From Cyanobacteria bacterium OH_SFB_17 (GTDB lineage Bacteria; Cyanobacteriota; Vampirovibrionia; Gastranaerophilales; Gastranaerophilaceae): a DNA stretch of 18,323 bases. A model generated the notes under the pieces. It was not told the DNA's origin. It did no database searches and worked only from the letters and a program-made list of their open reading frames with translations. Each line of letters begins with the position of its first letter. The stretch's first letter is position 1. The stretch lies in assembly GCA_023395735.1 (NCBI GenBank), contig JAEWYI010000005.1, positions 1 through 18,323 on the forward strand, given 5' to 3'. The translations under genes were made by a program, and so were the position numbers. This document shows, in pieces, positions 7,815-14,761 of the stretch.

Positions 7815-9344
7815 ATGACAACCCCGATAACAAGTGTTAATCCGCAAGTTTCTTCGACAAAACAACCTCAAAAAACAACGAAGACAAGCATTTTTTATAT
7901 AAATGATGTGCATTCTAACATTACCAATTTAGAAAAATTAAAAAGCGCATCTGACAATTTCGATTCTTTTACCCCGTCGGAAAAAGTTGATAAATTGAAA
8001 TTTTCGGCAGGAGATGTTTCTCTTGGAGTCGGAATTGATAAAAACAAATACGGTGTCATAGCACAAAACGCCATGGGGATAATGGCTACAGCGGTTGGAA
8101 ACCACGAATTTGATTTGGTCAAAGATAATGTTGCTAAAGTTGTTGATGATTCTAACTTTAAACTTCTGGGAATGAACGTTAATATTCCAGAAACAATTGA
8201 CAGCAATAAAAAAATCAAAAGCAAAATAATGAACTCTTATATACAAGAGCAAAACGGAACCAAATATGGCGTAATTGGCCTAATACCTTTCGATTTTCGT
8301 CTACATGCAACCCACCCTCAAGAATATAGTGATTTTGATGTTTATTCCATCGAAAAAACAATACCTTTGCTCCAAAAAGAAATCGACGCTATGAAAGAAA
8401 AAGGGGTTAACAAAATTATACTTCTTTCTCACGGTGGAAAAGATGCCGACAAAAAATTGGCGCAATCTGTTGAAGGAATTGATGTAATAATTGGCGGACA
8501 CACACACAACCTTATAAAAGATTTGAAAGAAGGCGAAAACTTATTTTACTCTAAAAAAACAGGTGAGCCTACAATCATTACCCAAGCAGGCAAAGATGGA
8601 CAATATTTTGGTATTTTAAACCTTGAATTTGACGAAAGCGGAGTCATAAAATCAGCTCAAAACAACGTAAATGAAACTGAAAAATACACAAAAAGCCCTA
8701 TTATGAAAGCCATCACAAACAAAATCTTCGGAAAACCAAATACAGTAGGAAAAATTAACTCTGTAGAAAAATATTCTAACTGCCTTGTTGAAGAAAATCC
8801 GGGTGCGAATTTTATTGCAGACACAGTAAGAGAAACTCTTCCTGTTGATATTGCAATAATAAATCCAGGAAATATAAGAGGAAAATTTGAAGCGGGGCCT
8901 ATAACTGACAGGGATATCTCAGAAATGACTCCTTTCAAAAATGAAATGTGTATTTTACCATTAAGTGAAAAAGAAGTTGTTGATGCAATAAAAGTAGGCG
9001 GAAAATCACTCACAAACAAAGCAAGTATGCCGGGAATTTTAGCTGTTTCCGGGCTTAAATACACTCTTTCTAAAAATGGTGACGTAAAAGAAATTCTCTT
9101 TGTAGACAAAGAAGGTAAAGAAACCAAAATTGATGTAAACAACCCTAACCCGTTTAAAACATATAAAGTAGCTGCAGATTCCTTCATTATTAAAGGTGGA
9201 AACAGTTATCTTTCAGACAAAAGAAGCTTTGTTGATAAAAAGTTTGACTACGACAAAGATAAAATCGCCATAGATTACATAAAAAATTCAAATAAACCTA
9301 TAGATATAAAATATGACGGAAGAATCAAAATTGAAAATCAATAA
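7815..9344 (+). CDS. 5'-nucleotidase/UshA-family metallophosphatase without visible signal peptide
   Basis: Members of this family hydrolyse nucleoside 5'-phosphates, UDP-sugars or 2',3'-cyclic nucleotides using two metal ions. The 509-aa protein has the N-terminal metallophosphatase domain (about residues 25-290). Its metal ligands are D31 and H33 (NDVHSN), D67 (GDVSLG), N96-H97 (GNHEF), H206 (SHGG) and H229/H231 (GGHTH). The C-terminal substrate domain follows (about 305-480), with NPGNIRG where the family usually has N-x-GGIR. The N-terminus is polar, Thr/Ser/Pro-rich and lacks a hydrophobic core, so export by Sec is not apparent; many relatives are periplasmic. ATG at 7815 has AGGA 7 nt upstream. 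It is 106 bp from prfA, probably its own unit, and convergent with the next gene. Exact substrate is unknown. Confidence 0.9.
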   Translation: MTTPITSVNPQVSSTKQPQKTTKTSIFYINDVHSNITNLEKLKSASDNFDSFTPSEKVDKLKFSAGDVSLGVGIDKNKYGVIAQNAMGIMATAVGNHEFDLVKDNVAKVVDDSNFKLLGMNVNIPETIDSNKKIKSKIMNSYIQEQNGTKYGVIGLIPFDFRLHATHPQEYSDFDVYSIEKTIPLLQKEIDAMKEKGVNKIILLSHGGKDADKKLAQSVEGIDVIIGGHTHNLIKDLKEGENLFYSKKTGEPTIITQAGKDGQYFGILNLEFDESGVIKSAQNNVNETEKYTKSPIMKAITNKIFGKPNTVGKINSVEKYSNCLVEENPGANFIADTVRETLPVDIAIINPGNIRGKFEAGPITDRDISEMTPFKNEMCILPLSEKEVVDAIKVGGKSLTNKASMPGILAVSGLKYTLSKNGDVKEILFVDKEGKETKIDVNNPNPFKTYKVAADSFIIKGGNSYLSDKRSFVDKKFDYDKDKIAIDYIKNSNKPIDIKYDGRIKIENQ

Positions 9345-9416
9345 ATATGACTTTAAAACATATTAACACTATGATTAAGCCTTATTGATTTAGGTACTTG
9401 TTTCATATAAAGAGTT

Positions 9417-11057
9417 TTATTTTATTCTGGAATTTAGAAAATTTGTCAATATAATTGGAACAAAAGAGGCAGGAAGTGCCGAAAAATCGAACACAAATTC
9501 ATTTATTCCCATTTTAGTCAATTTATCAATTTCTTCAAATTTTTGCAGAATAGAATCTTCAAACATGTGCATCCTGCAAAATCCATCGACTGTGAAAGGA
9601 ATTATTTTCTTTAAAGAAGGGTCTTTGAGCGCATATTCGCCTTTATGACAAGGTGCCTTGCACGAAAGTCTTGAAATTATTGCAGAATCATTGTTCAAAG
9701 GGCAAAGCCCCAAGCTTGGAATCCTTATATTGCCTGCAATCGTGTATTTTTTATCTTCAATAATATCTTTTATCTTTTTTAAAGTGTCTTCTGTGTTGTT
9801 AAACGTAGTAAAATCAACTGCTTTGATAGGATGGAGATTATTAAGACACTTTATAGACATACTGTTTAAAAGATTTATACCTTGACCAATTTCTAGCGGA
9901 ATTTTATTTAATTCTGAATCATTAATAACCGCCCAAAAATATCCGATGTTGTTTATTATCAAGGATTGCGGAATAGGAGGAGTCAGACAAAGGTTTTTTA
10001 CGTATTCATAAACTCTGTCAAAGTCTCTTTCAATAAGTATTCTTGGAGTTGAAATTTGAAGTTTTATTTCTTGCTGAACACAAAACTTTTTCACAGTATC
10101 AATAACTTCGTTAAAACTGCTCTTTGCAAGGTCTGCCGTAGATAAAATTTCGCCGTATTCAATTGAATCAATCAAATTAAACCCTATTTTGTGAATAAAT
10201 TTTTTAACCTGATTTATCTGCTCCAAACTTGATAAACGTAGATTAACTTTAAAATTATCGAGATTATATTCACAATTGGATTTCAATTTTGAACGCTTAA
10301 TTTGCCAGTCATATTTTTGAATATTCCTGCTAAATTTGAAATCTCGGCCTTGCGCACTCACCATTTCTCCTGAAAAATGATTTGTTTGATAAGTGCTTTT
10401 TCTAACGTGTTTGAAAGGAAGTTTTTGATTTTTAAACATTTTGGGTTTTTCAAGAATCTTTTCAACCAATTCAATCCCTTCAAGAATTTCATCCGAAGAA
10501 TTAAATTTACCCTTTATAACCACACAGTCAATCGCGTTAATCTTTTTTATGTCCTCAGCACACCACGGCAAGTTATCCGAATCTATTGCAAGCGGAAGAT
10601 TCGTGTATTTTTTGATTTTTGCTATATTTTTCATATAAATTTCTTCGGTGATTATAACTTCATCGACCTTATGAAATGTATTTACAAAATCGAGCCCTGA
10701 AAGATTATGGATATCGAAATAAGAATCAATAATAACCTTGAAAGGAAGAGAAAAAACTTTTATAGCTTCCAAAATTGCAAAACTGTTTATAAAAATACCA
10801 TCAATTTCTGTCGTCTTTAAAAATTTAATCATTTTTTTTATCTCGATTAAATCTTCTTCTGAAATATCGTGTTTGAAATTGATATAAATTTTTGAGTTAT
10901 TCTCGTGAGCAATTTGAATAAAATCTTTAATATAATCAAAATTATTATTTAAAAATTTGTGATAATACACATAGAAATTACGGCACTTTGACCCCTGAAC
11001 AAAGGTTTCAATATCTTCCGGTTTTTTTAAAGGCGCTACAACAAAAATTTCTTTCAT
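9417..11057 (-). CDS. Divergent U32-family (peptidase U32/UbiU-UbiV-like) protein, apparently with two barrel-like halves
   Basis: U32-family proteins include collagenase-like proteases and the Fe-S proteins acting in tRNA/rRNA hydroxylation and ubiquinone hydroxylation; the role of this 546-aa member is not known. Residues 1-200 look like a U32 TIM-barrel half (MKEIFVVAPLKKPEDIETFV, then alternating strands and helices). Residues 265-500 look like a second such half. It ends in a cysteine cluster C452-x13-C466-x3-C470-x23-C494 (GLCPLN, SCKAPCHKGEYALKD, DGFCRMH). This resembles the C-G-x-x-C...Y-x-L-x-D region of U32 proteins and could ligate a 4Fe-4S cluster. No signal peptide or TM helix is seen. 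The ATG at 11057 has no clear SD. It is transcribed alone, divergent from the secretion operon. Confidence 0.7.
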   Translation of the reverse strand: MKEIFVVAPLKKPEDIETFVQGSKCRNFYVYYHKFLNNNFDYIKDFIQIAHENNSKIYINFKHDISEEDLIEIKKMIKFLKTTEIDGIFINSFAILEAIKVFSLPFKVIIDSYFDIHNLSGLDFVNTFHKVDEVIITEEIYMKNIAKIKKYTNLPLAIDSDNLPWCAEDIKKINAIDCVVIKGKFNSSDEILEGIELVEKILEKPKMFKNQKLPFKHVRKSTYQTNHFSGEMVSAQGRDFKFSRNIQKYDWQIKRSKLKSNCEYNLDNFKVNLRLSSLEQINQVKKFIHKIGFNLIDSIEYGEILSTADLAKSSFNEVIDTVKKFCVQQEIKLQISTPRILIERDFDRVYEYVKNLCLTPPIPQSLIINNIGYFWAVINDSELNKIPLEIGQGINLLNSMSIKCLNNLHPIKAVDFTTFNNTEDTLKKIKDIIEDKKYTIAGNIRIPSLGLCPLNNDSAIISRLSCKAPCHKGEYALKDPSLKKIIPFTVDGFCRMHMFEDSILQKFEEIDKLTKMGINEFVFDFSALPASFVPIILTNFLNSRIK

Positions 11058-11096
11058 AAATGGTATTGTACAATTTTTCTAAGCTAAAATAAATCT

Positions 11097-11126
11097 TTTG
11101 TAAACAAAAGTAATATCTTTTGCCAA
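11097..11126 (-). promoter_or_regulatory. Predicted promoter of the U32-family gene
   Basis: On the minus strand TTGGCA (11126-11121) and TACAAA (11102-11097) are separated by 18 bp. The -35 box overlaps, on the opposite strand, the -35 box of the divergent operon promoter. Leader to the ATG at 11057 would be about 35 nt. Confidence 0.4.
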
Positions 11127-11148
11127 AAAAAGAAGAAAATGCTACAAT
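11120..11148 (+). promoter_or_regulatory. Predicted promoter of the pilus/secretion operon
   Basis: TTGCCA (11120-11125), a 17-bp spacer and TACAAT (11143-11148) with an extended TG-C motif at 11140-11142 form the best promoter match in the window. Transcription would start near 11155, leaving a leader of about 135 nt that contains a small hairpin. Confidence 0.65.
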
Positions 11149-11202
11149 CTTATTGAAGAAGAAGGTTTTTTTAACTCTTGGAATTTGAATAAAATACACC
11201 AA

Positions 11203-11218
11203 ATAAGGGATACCTTAT
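11203..11218 (+). other. Small hairpin in the leader of the secretion operon
   Basis: ATAAGG (11203-11208) and CCTTAT (11213-11218) form a perfect 6-bp stem with a 4-nt GATA loop. No U-tract follows, so it is not an intrinsic terminator. It lies about 70 nt upstream of the first gene. Function is unknown and could be nil. Confidence 0.35.
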
Positions 11219-11277
11219 GTAAAGGTGAATTATACAATTAAATTAGGTTACTGTGGAAACTTGTAGTCAAGGAATAG

Positions 11278-11283
11278 AAGGAG
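11278..11283 (+). promoter_or_regulatory. Ribosome binding site that decides the GTG start of the 67-aa gene
   Basis: A perfect AAGGAG sits 7 nt before GTG at 11291. No ATG is available in frame nearby, and this site is strong evidence that the small gene is translated. Confidence 0.8.
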
Positions 11284-11290
11284 CTTTAAA

Positions 11291-11494
11291 GTGGAAAATG
11301 AAGTATCAAAAACAATAGAAGAAACAACAGGAATTGAAACTAGCTTAGCAACTGCACCAACTAAAACTAAAAAGAAGCTTGTACTTGCTAAAGACAAAAA
11401 GGAAGCCGCTTTAGCTATTATAGTTTCGGCAGTCTTTATCTTGAACGGGATTTACATGATAATCAAATATATAATTGAAAACAAGGTGGGATAA
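11291..11494 (+). CDS. Small single-TM membrane protein sharing a repeated module with the next gene
   Basis: This 67-aa protein has a Thr/Glu-rich N-terminal tail, a basic cluster (TKTKKK), a module starting at L30 (LVLAKDKKEAALAIIV), one TM helix at about residues 40-60 ending LNGIYMIIKYII, and a short tail. The basic side predicts a cytoplasmic N-terminus. The module aligns with two copies in the following protein: 22 of 35 residues are identical to the first copy by hand count. I know no named family for it. Its strong SD, position as first gene and one-base gap to the next gene (TAA, then A, then ATG) argue that it is real and co-translated. A role as a small inner-membrane partner of the pilus or secretion platform is inferred from context. 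Confidence 0.8.
   Translation: MENEVSKTIEETTGIETSLATAPTKTKKKLVLAKDKKEAALAIIVSAVFILNGIYMIIKYIIENKVG
11378..11482 (+). repeat. Repeated TM module, copy A (in the 67-aa gene)
   Basis: Encodes residues 30-64, the most diverged of three copies of the AKD-x-K-x-AALAIIV/LNGIYM module. It has AKDKKEA where the other two copies have AKDPKQA and lacks the METYAP tail. Confidence 0.75.
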
Positions 11495-11495
11495 A

Positions 11496-12770
11496 ATGGC
11501 CAAAAAGGCGAATCAAGCTGGAAAGAAAAAACAAAAAATGGTTTTTGCAAAAGACCCTAAACAGGCGGCTTTGGCAATAATTGTAATGGTTATTTTCGTT
11601 TTAAACGGCATTTATATGCTAGCAAAATATTTGATGGAAACGTACGCACCTGTTCAACAATCATCCCAAGCTACAGAAGAGGTTGTCAATGAGGATGGTA
11701 CAATTTCCACCACAAATAATAAAAGTCAAAATGCCAGCTCTGGAGGGACGGAACCGGTTCTTGAACAAAATGCTCCACCAACACCCGCACAAGCGACTCA
11801 ATCAACACTTCCTATAATCCCTATAGTTGCAGTTCTTGCAGTTTTAGCTATCGGCGGAGGGATTACCTTTTTTATAATAAAATCCAAACAAAATCAATCT
11901 GGAAGTTCAAGTTCGACTGATTATCAAAAAGCGTTGAATGAAGCATCCGGAGATTCACGAAGAAAATCAGGTAAAAAAGGAAAGATGGAACTTGCAAAAG
12001 ATCCTAAACAAGCTCTTTTGGCAATAGTCGTAATGATTATTTTCGTTGGAAACGGCATTTATATGTTAGCAAAATATTTGATGGAAACATATGCCCCCGT
12101 TGCATCCAGTGATCCACAAGCTGCTCAAATGGCAGAACAACAACAACAAAGTTTAGAAAGCTTAAATAACTCATCATCAGGGTCTTCTGCTGGAAATAGC
12201 GATATTGCACAAGACGCAAACGATATTTATTCACAAACAATGAACGGCCAATCTCCTCAAGGAGTACCTGGGATAAACCAACACCAAGAAGATAACAACA
12301 TAGAGATTATGTCACAAAGCAAAGGAATTAAAAAAAGCGGAAAAACAGTAATGATAACCGTATCAAATTCAGGTCGTACAAATCCGTTTTTACCAGCTGC
12401 AGAAAATTACTCTCCGACATCTTCTGCCTACTTGACATCTCCTCCTGAAACGCTTCCAAGTGATTCAGATGCAGGGAAAATAATGAAAACAACAATTTCA
12501 GGAATTTTATATGATAAATACAGCCCTTCTGCCATTCTTAATATTGAAGGCACTGACTATTTGGTAAAAAGAGGCGATATAATAAATAAGTATAAAATTT
12601 TAGGAATTACAAGAAACGAAGTCCTTGTCCAGCTCGGGAAAAACGTATACAAAGCCGGAGTCGGCGAACTTCTTTCCTTGACAGACATGAACTTCAATAC
12701 AGTTGCAAATTTAAACAAAAAATTTGGCGGAAATAATATTCCGATAAGCGTAAGAAAAAAAGGTTATTAA
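11496..12770 (+). CDS. Three-TM inner-membrane protein with duplicated TM module and C-terminal PilP/GspC-like domain
   Basis: This is a 424-aa protein. Residues 10-53 form a module with a basic start, M15-x-x-AKDPKQA, one TM helix (about 24-46) and a METYAPV tail. A Ser/Gln/Pro-rich linker leads to a second TM helix at 105-129. A basic Ser-rich cytoplasmic segment precedes the second module (about 161-202, TM about 173-195). A long disordered Gln/Ser/Asn-rich periplasmic linker follows. Residues 293-400 (GRTNPFLPA, ISGILYDKYSPSAIL, YLVKRGDIINKYKI, KAGVGELLSL) resemble the PilP/GspC homology domain that binds the secretin. Basic residues predict in-out-in-out topology. ATG at 11496 with AAGGTGGG just upstream is preferred over an in-frame TTG at 11475. 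The secretin gene follows by 14 bp, as gspC precedes gspD. Confidence 0.8.
   Translation: MAKKANQAGKKKQKMVFAKDPKQAALAIIVMVIFVLNGIYMLAKYLMETYAPVQQSSQATEEVVNEDGTISTTNNKSQNASSGGTEPVLEQNAPPTPAQATQSTLPIIPIVAVLAVLAIGGGITFFIIKSKQNQSGSSSSTDYQKALNEASGDSRRKSGKKGKMELAKDPKQALLAIVVMIIFVGNGIYMLAKYLMETYAPVASSDPQAAQMAEQQQQSLESLNNSSSGSSAGNSDIAQDANDIYSQTMNGQSPQGVPGINQHQEDNNIEIMSQSKGIKKSGKTVMITVSNSGRTNPFLPAAENYSPTSSAYLTSPPETLPSDSDAGKIMKTTISGILYDKYSPSAILNIEGTDYLVKRGDIINKYKILGITRNEVLVQLGKNVYKAGVGELLSLTDMNFNTVANLNKKFGGNNIPISVRKKGY
11538..11654 (+). repeat. Repeated TM module, copy B
   Basis: Encodes residues 15-53 of the 424-aa protein. Compared with copy C (11985-12101), 99 of 117 bases and 33 of 39 residues match by hand count. 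Most base changes are silent third positions. Confidence 0.9.
11985..12101 (+). repeat. Repeated TM module, copy C
   Basis: Encodes residues 164-202 of the same protein, offset by exactly 149 codons from copy B. Differences from copy B fall mainly at the first residues and inside the hydrophobic helix (V/E, F/L, A/L, I/V, V/I, L/G). The tail YMLAKYLMETYAPV is unchanged. Confidence 0.9.
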
Positions 12771-12784
12771 CCGGGAGCAAATAA

Positions 12785-14761
12785 ATGATAATTGAAAATG
12801 TGAAAAAGTTTTTATCAGGATCGCTAATTGCGGCATACTTTGTTGTATTTAGTGCCCCTGCAGGAATGTGCGTTTCTACAATCCCCAAAATGACAGGCCA
12901 AATAGACAAACCTGCTCTAAGAGAAGCAAAAACGCCGTCTGCAATGAAATTGGAAGGCGACATTTCAATTTCAAAGGGCAATCCTAAAATAAATCTGAGC
13001 CTTAGAGATTCAGACGTACAACAAGTTTTAAGAATGTTCGCTGATAAAGCAGGACTCAACATCATTTTCCACGACTCTGTAACCGGAAAAGTAACCTTAG
13101 ATTTGGTTAATGTCCCGCTAAATGAGGCATTCAAACTCGTTATGCAAGTGACAAACCTCACATATTATATCGACAACAACACAATGATTGTTATGTCGGC
13201 ATCAGCATCCCAGTCTTTGAATCTCGCAAAACAAGAATTGAGCGTTATTCCGGTAAAATATGTAAGCGCTGCAAATCTTGCCGCATTTTTAAACACAAAC
13301 ATTTTTTCAATAAACAAACCCGGACTTTCAAACGCACAAATCGCAGTAACAAATCCGGCAAGCAACGAAATTTTAATTTTCGGAACTCCAAATGACTACC
13401 TGATGGCCAAAAAAGTTGTGGCACAGTTTGACGTAAAGCCAAGAGAACAAACTTTTGTGGTAAATCACACAACCCCAAAAGAAATGTCAGATCTTTTGTG
13501 CACAGTATTATTTAAAGATTTATCATCTAGCCCTTCATCAGGTGGTGGAAGTTCTTCAGGGGGAAGCTCCTCAAGTTCTGGCAGCTCATCTAGCTCTTCA
13601 AGCTCTAGCGGAAGTGGAAGCTCAACAGGTCAAGCAGCCCCTATTAAAGGTTCAATGACAGGGGCAGCAGGCGAAAGCTCCGGCGGAAGCTCTGGTGGAA
13701 GCTCTGGCGGTGGCGGAGTTGATGGGCTTGCTTTAGGTGCCGGCGTTATAGCATGCCAGTTTGAAAGCACTGTTAGTGCAGGGACTCTAACATCAATGGG
13801 TGGACCTAATATGACAGTTTCATATTTCCCTCAACGAGGAGTTATAAACGTATTAGGCGGCTCTGCTCAACAAATGCAAATGATAAAAGATTTTATTGAG
13901 CAAAACGATAAAAAACAGCCTCAAGCGTACCTTGAACTCTCTATTATTGAATTAAGCGAATCCGGTTCAAGAGATTTTGCAAACACTTGGCAGGTTTGGA
14001 GCAAATTTTTCACAGGAACTTTCGATGGAACAACTTCAACAAACCCTCTCTATCCAAACTTCATAAAAGGGGATAGCTACTCTGTCGTTGATTCAGATAA
14101 TGAAGACGACCCTACAAAAGTTTTGTACACAATAAGCAAATTTGCAGGAACTCCTACAATAACTTATGCGGTAAACTATGTAATTGAAAATTCAAAAGGA
14201 AGAGTTTTAGCAAATCCAAGAATTATGATTACAAATGGACAAACATCGACTATTGACCTTTCATCAGATTATGTAAAAACCGTAAAATCAGAAGTGTTGA
14301 CAGGCTCAACAGGTGTTACAAGCGCTGTTCAAAGAACTTATGAAGTCGGCAGCGACGAAGGCATAAAAGTTAATTTAGTACCATTTATAAGCCCTGACGG
14401 TTATGTAACTTTGAACATCAAACCTGAATATGCGACTGTCAAGGAACAAGTTTTTGTCCCAACAGTAGTAAACGGAAAAACATATAACGATTTGATGGCA
14501 ACGCTTTTACAAAGACGTAATCTTGATTTGAAAAACGTCAGAATCAAAGACGGAGAAACTCTTGTTGTCGGTGGAATGATGAGAGAAGTTGAAACAAAAG
14601 GTGTTTCCAAAATTCCGGTTTTAGGTGACTTGCCTGGGGTTGGAATGTTTTTCAGAAACAGCTCTACGAAAAAAGAAAAACAGGAGCTTGTCATAATGAT
14701 TACTCCTAAAATTGTTAAAGACACAGAGGATTTGGTTAAAAATTCGGGTGATACACTATAG
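12785..14761 (+). CDS. Secretin of a type IV pilus or type II secretion system (PilQ/GspD family)
   Basis: Secretins form the multimeric outer-membrane channel for pili or secreted proteins. The 658-aa protein has a Sec signal peptide (basic VKKF, hydrophobic stretch to about residue 28). An N0/STN-like domain follows (about 75-140, INLSLRDSDVQQVLRMFADK), then an N1-like domain (about 150-215). A further N domain begins EQTFVVNHTTPKEM and is interrupted by a 65-residue Ser/Gly-rich insert (247-311) before resuming at VSYFPQRGVINVLGG. The C-terminal secretin domain has VLANPRIMITNGQTS, GIKVNLVPFISPDGYV, and the closing VVGGMMRE...IPVLGDLPGVGMFFRN and ELVIMITPKIV motifs. ATG at 12785 has GGGAG 7 nt upstream. 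A Cys at 29 follows AGM, a poor lipobox. PilQ and GspD cannot be told apart with certainty. Confidence 0.93.
   Translation: MIIENVKKFLSGSLIAAYFVVFSAPAGMCVSTIPKMTGQIDKPALREAKTPSAMKLEGDISISKGNPKINLSLRDSDVQQVLRMFADKAGLNIIFHDSVTGKVTLDLVNVPLNEAFKLVMQVTNLTYYIDNNTMIVMSASASQSLNLAKQELSVIPVKYVSAANLAAFLNTNIFSINKPGLSNAQIAVTNPASNEILIFGTPNDYLMAKKVVAQFDVKPREQTFVVNHTTPKEMSDLLCTVLFKDLSSSPSSGGGSSSGGSSSSSGSSSSSSSSSGSGSSTGQAAPIKGSMTGAAGESSGGSSGGSSGGGGVDGLALGAGVIACQFESTVSAGTLTSMGGPNMTVSYFPQRGVINVLGGSAQQMQMIKDFIEQNDKKQPQAYLELSIIELSESGSRDFANTWQVWSKFFTGTFDGTTSTNPLYPNFIKGDSYSVVDSDNEDDPTKVLYTISKFAGTPTITYAVNYVIENSKGRVLANPRIMITNGQTSTIDLSSDYVKTVKSEVLTGSTGVTSAVQRTYEVGSDEGIKVNLVPFISPDGYVTLNIKPEYATVKEQVFVPTVVNGKTYNDLMATLLQRRNLDLKNVRIKDGETLVVGGMMREVETKGVSKIPVLGDLPGVGMFFRNSSTKKEKQELVIMITPKIVKDTEDLVKNSGDTL
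13523..13717 (+). repeat. Ser/Gly codon-repeat tract in the secretin gene
   Basis: Sixty-five codons (residues 247-311), mostly AGC/TCT/TCA and GGN, include short near-tandem units such as GGNGGAAGCTCT around 13682-13705. The repeats are in multiples of three, so length changes would stay in frame. Confidence 0.8.

Noticed and set aside
8657..9187. Minus-strand open frame of 176 codons opposite the nucleotidase gene
   Set aside because: The plus strand has a full-length conserved metallophosphatase; the minus frame lacks a ribosome site and resembles no family.
9345..9416. Possible bidirectional terminator between the convergent nucleotidase and U32 genes
   Set aside because: I could find only 3-4 bp pairings around GCCTTATTGATTTAGG and no stable stem followed by a T-run.
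11225..11266. 13-codon GTG frame in the secretion operon leader as a leader peptide
   Set aside because: AAAGG directly abuts the GTG, leaving no proper spacing, and the peptide shows no run of regulatory codons.
11475..11495. TTG at 11475 as the start of the three-TM protein
   Set aside because: It would overlap the 67-aa gene by 20 bp and has no SD at the right distance; ATG at 11496 has AAGGTGGG just upstream and follows the stop codon by one base.
12785..12871. Secretin as a lipoprotein acylated at Cys29
   Set aside because: The residues before the cysteine (A-G-M) do not fit a lipobox, which needs a small residue at -1; ordinary signal peptidase cleavage is more likely.
12694..13161. 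Minus-strand open frame across the start of the secretin gene
   Set aside because: It overlaps the PilP/GspC-like end, the secretin SD and the signal peptide region, all well supported on the plus strand.
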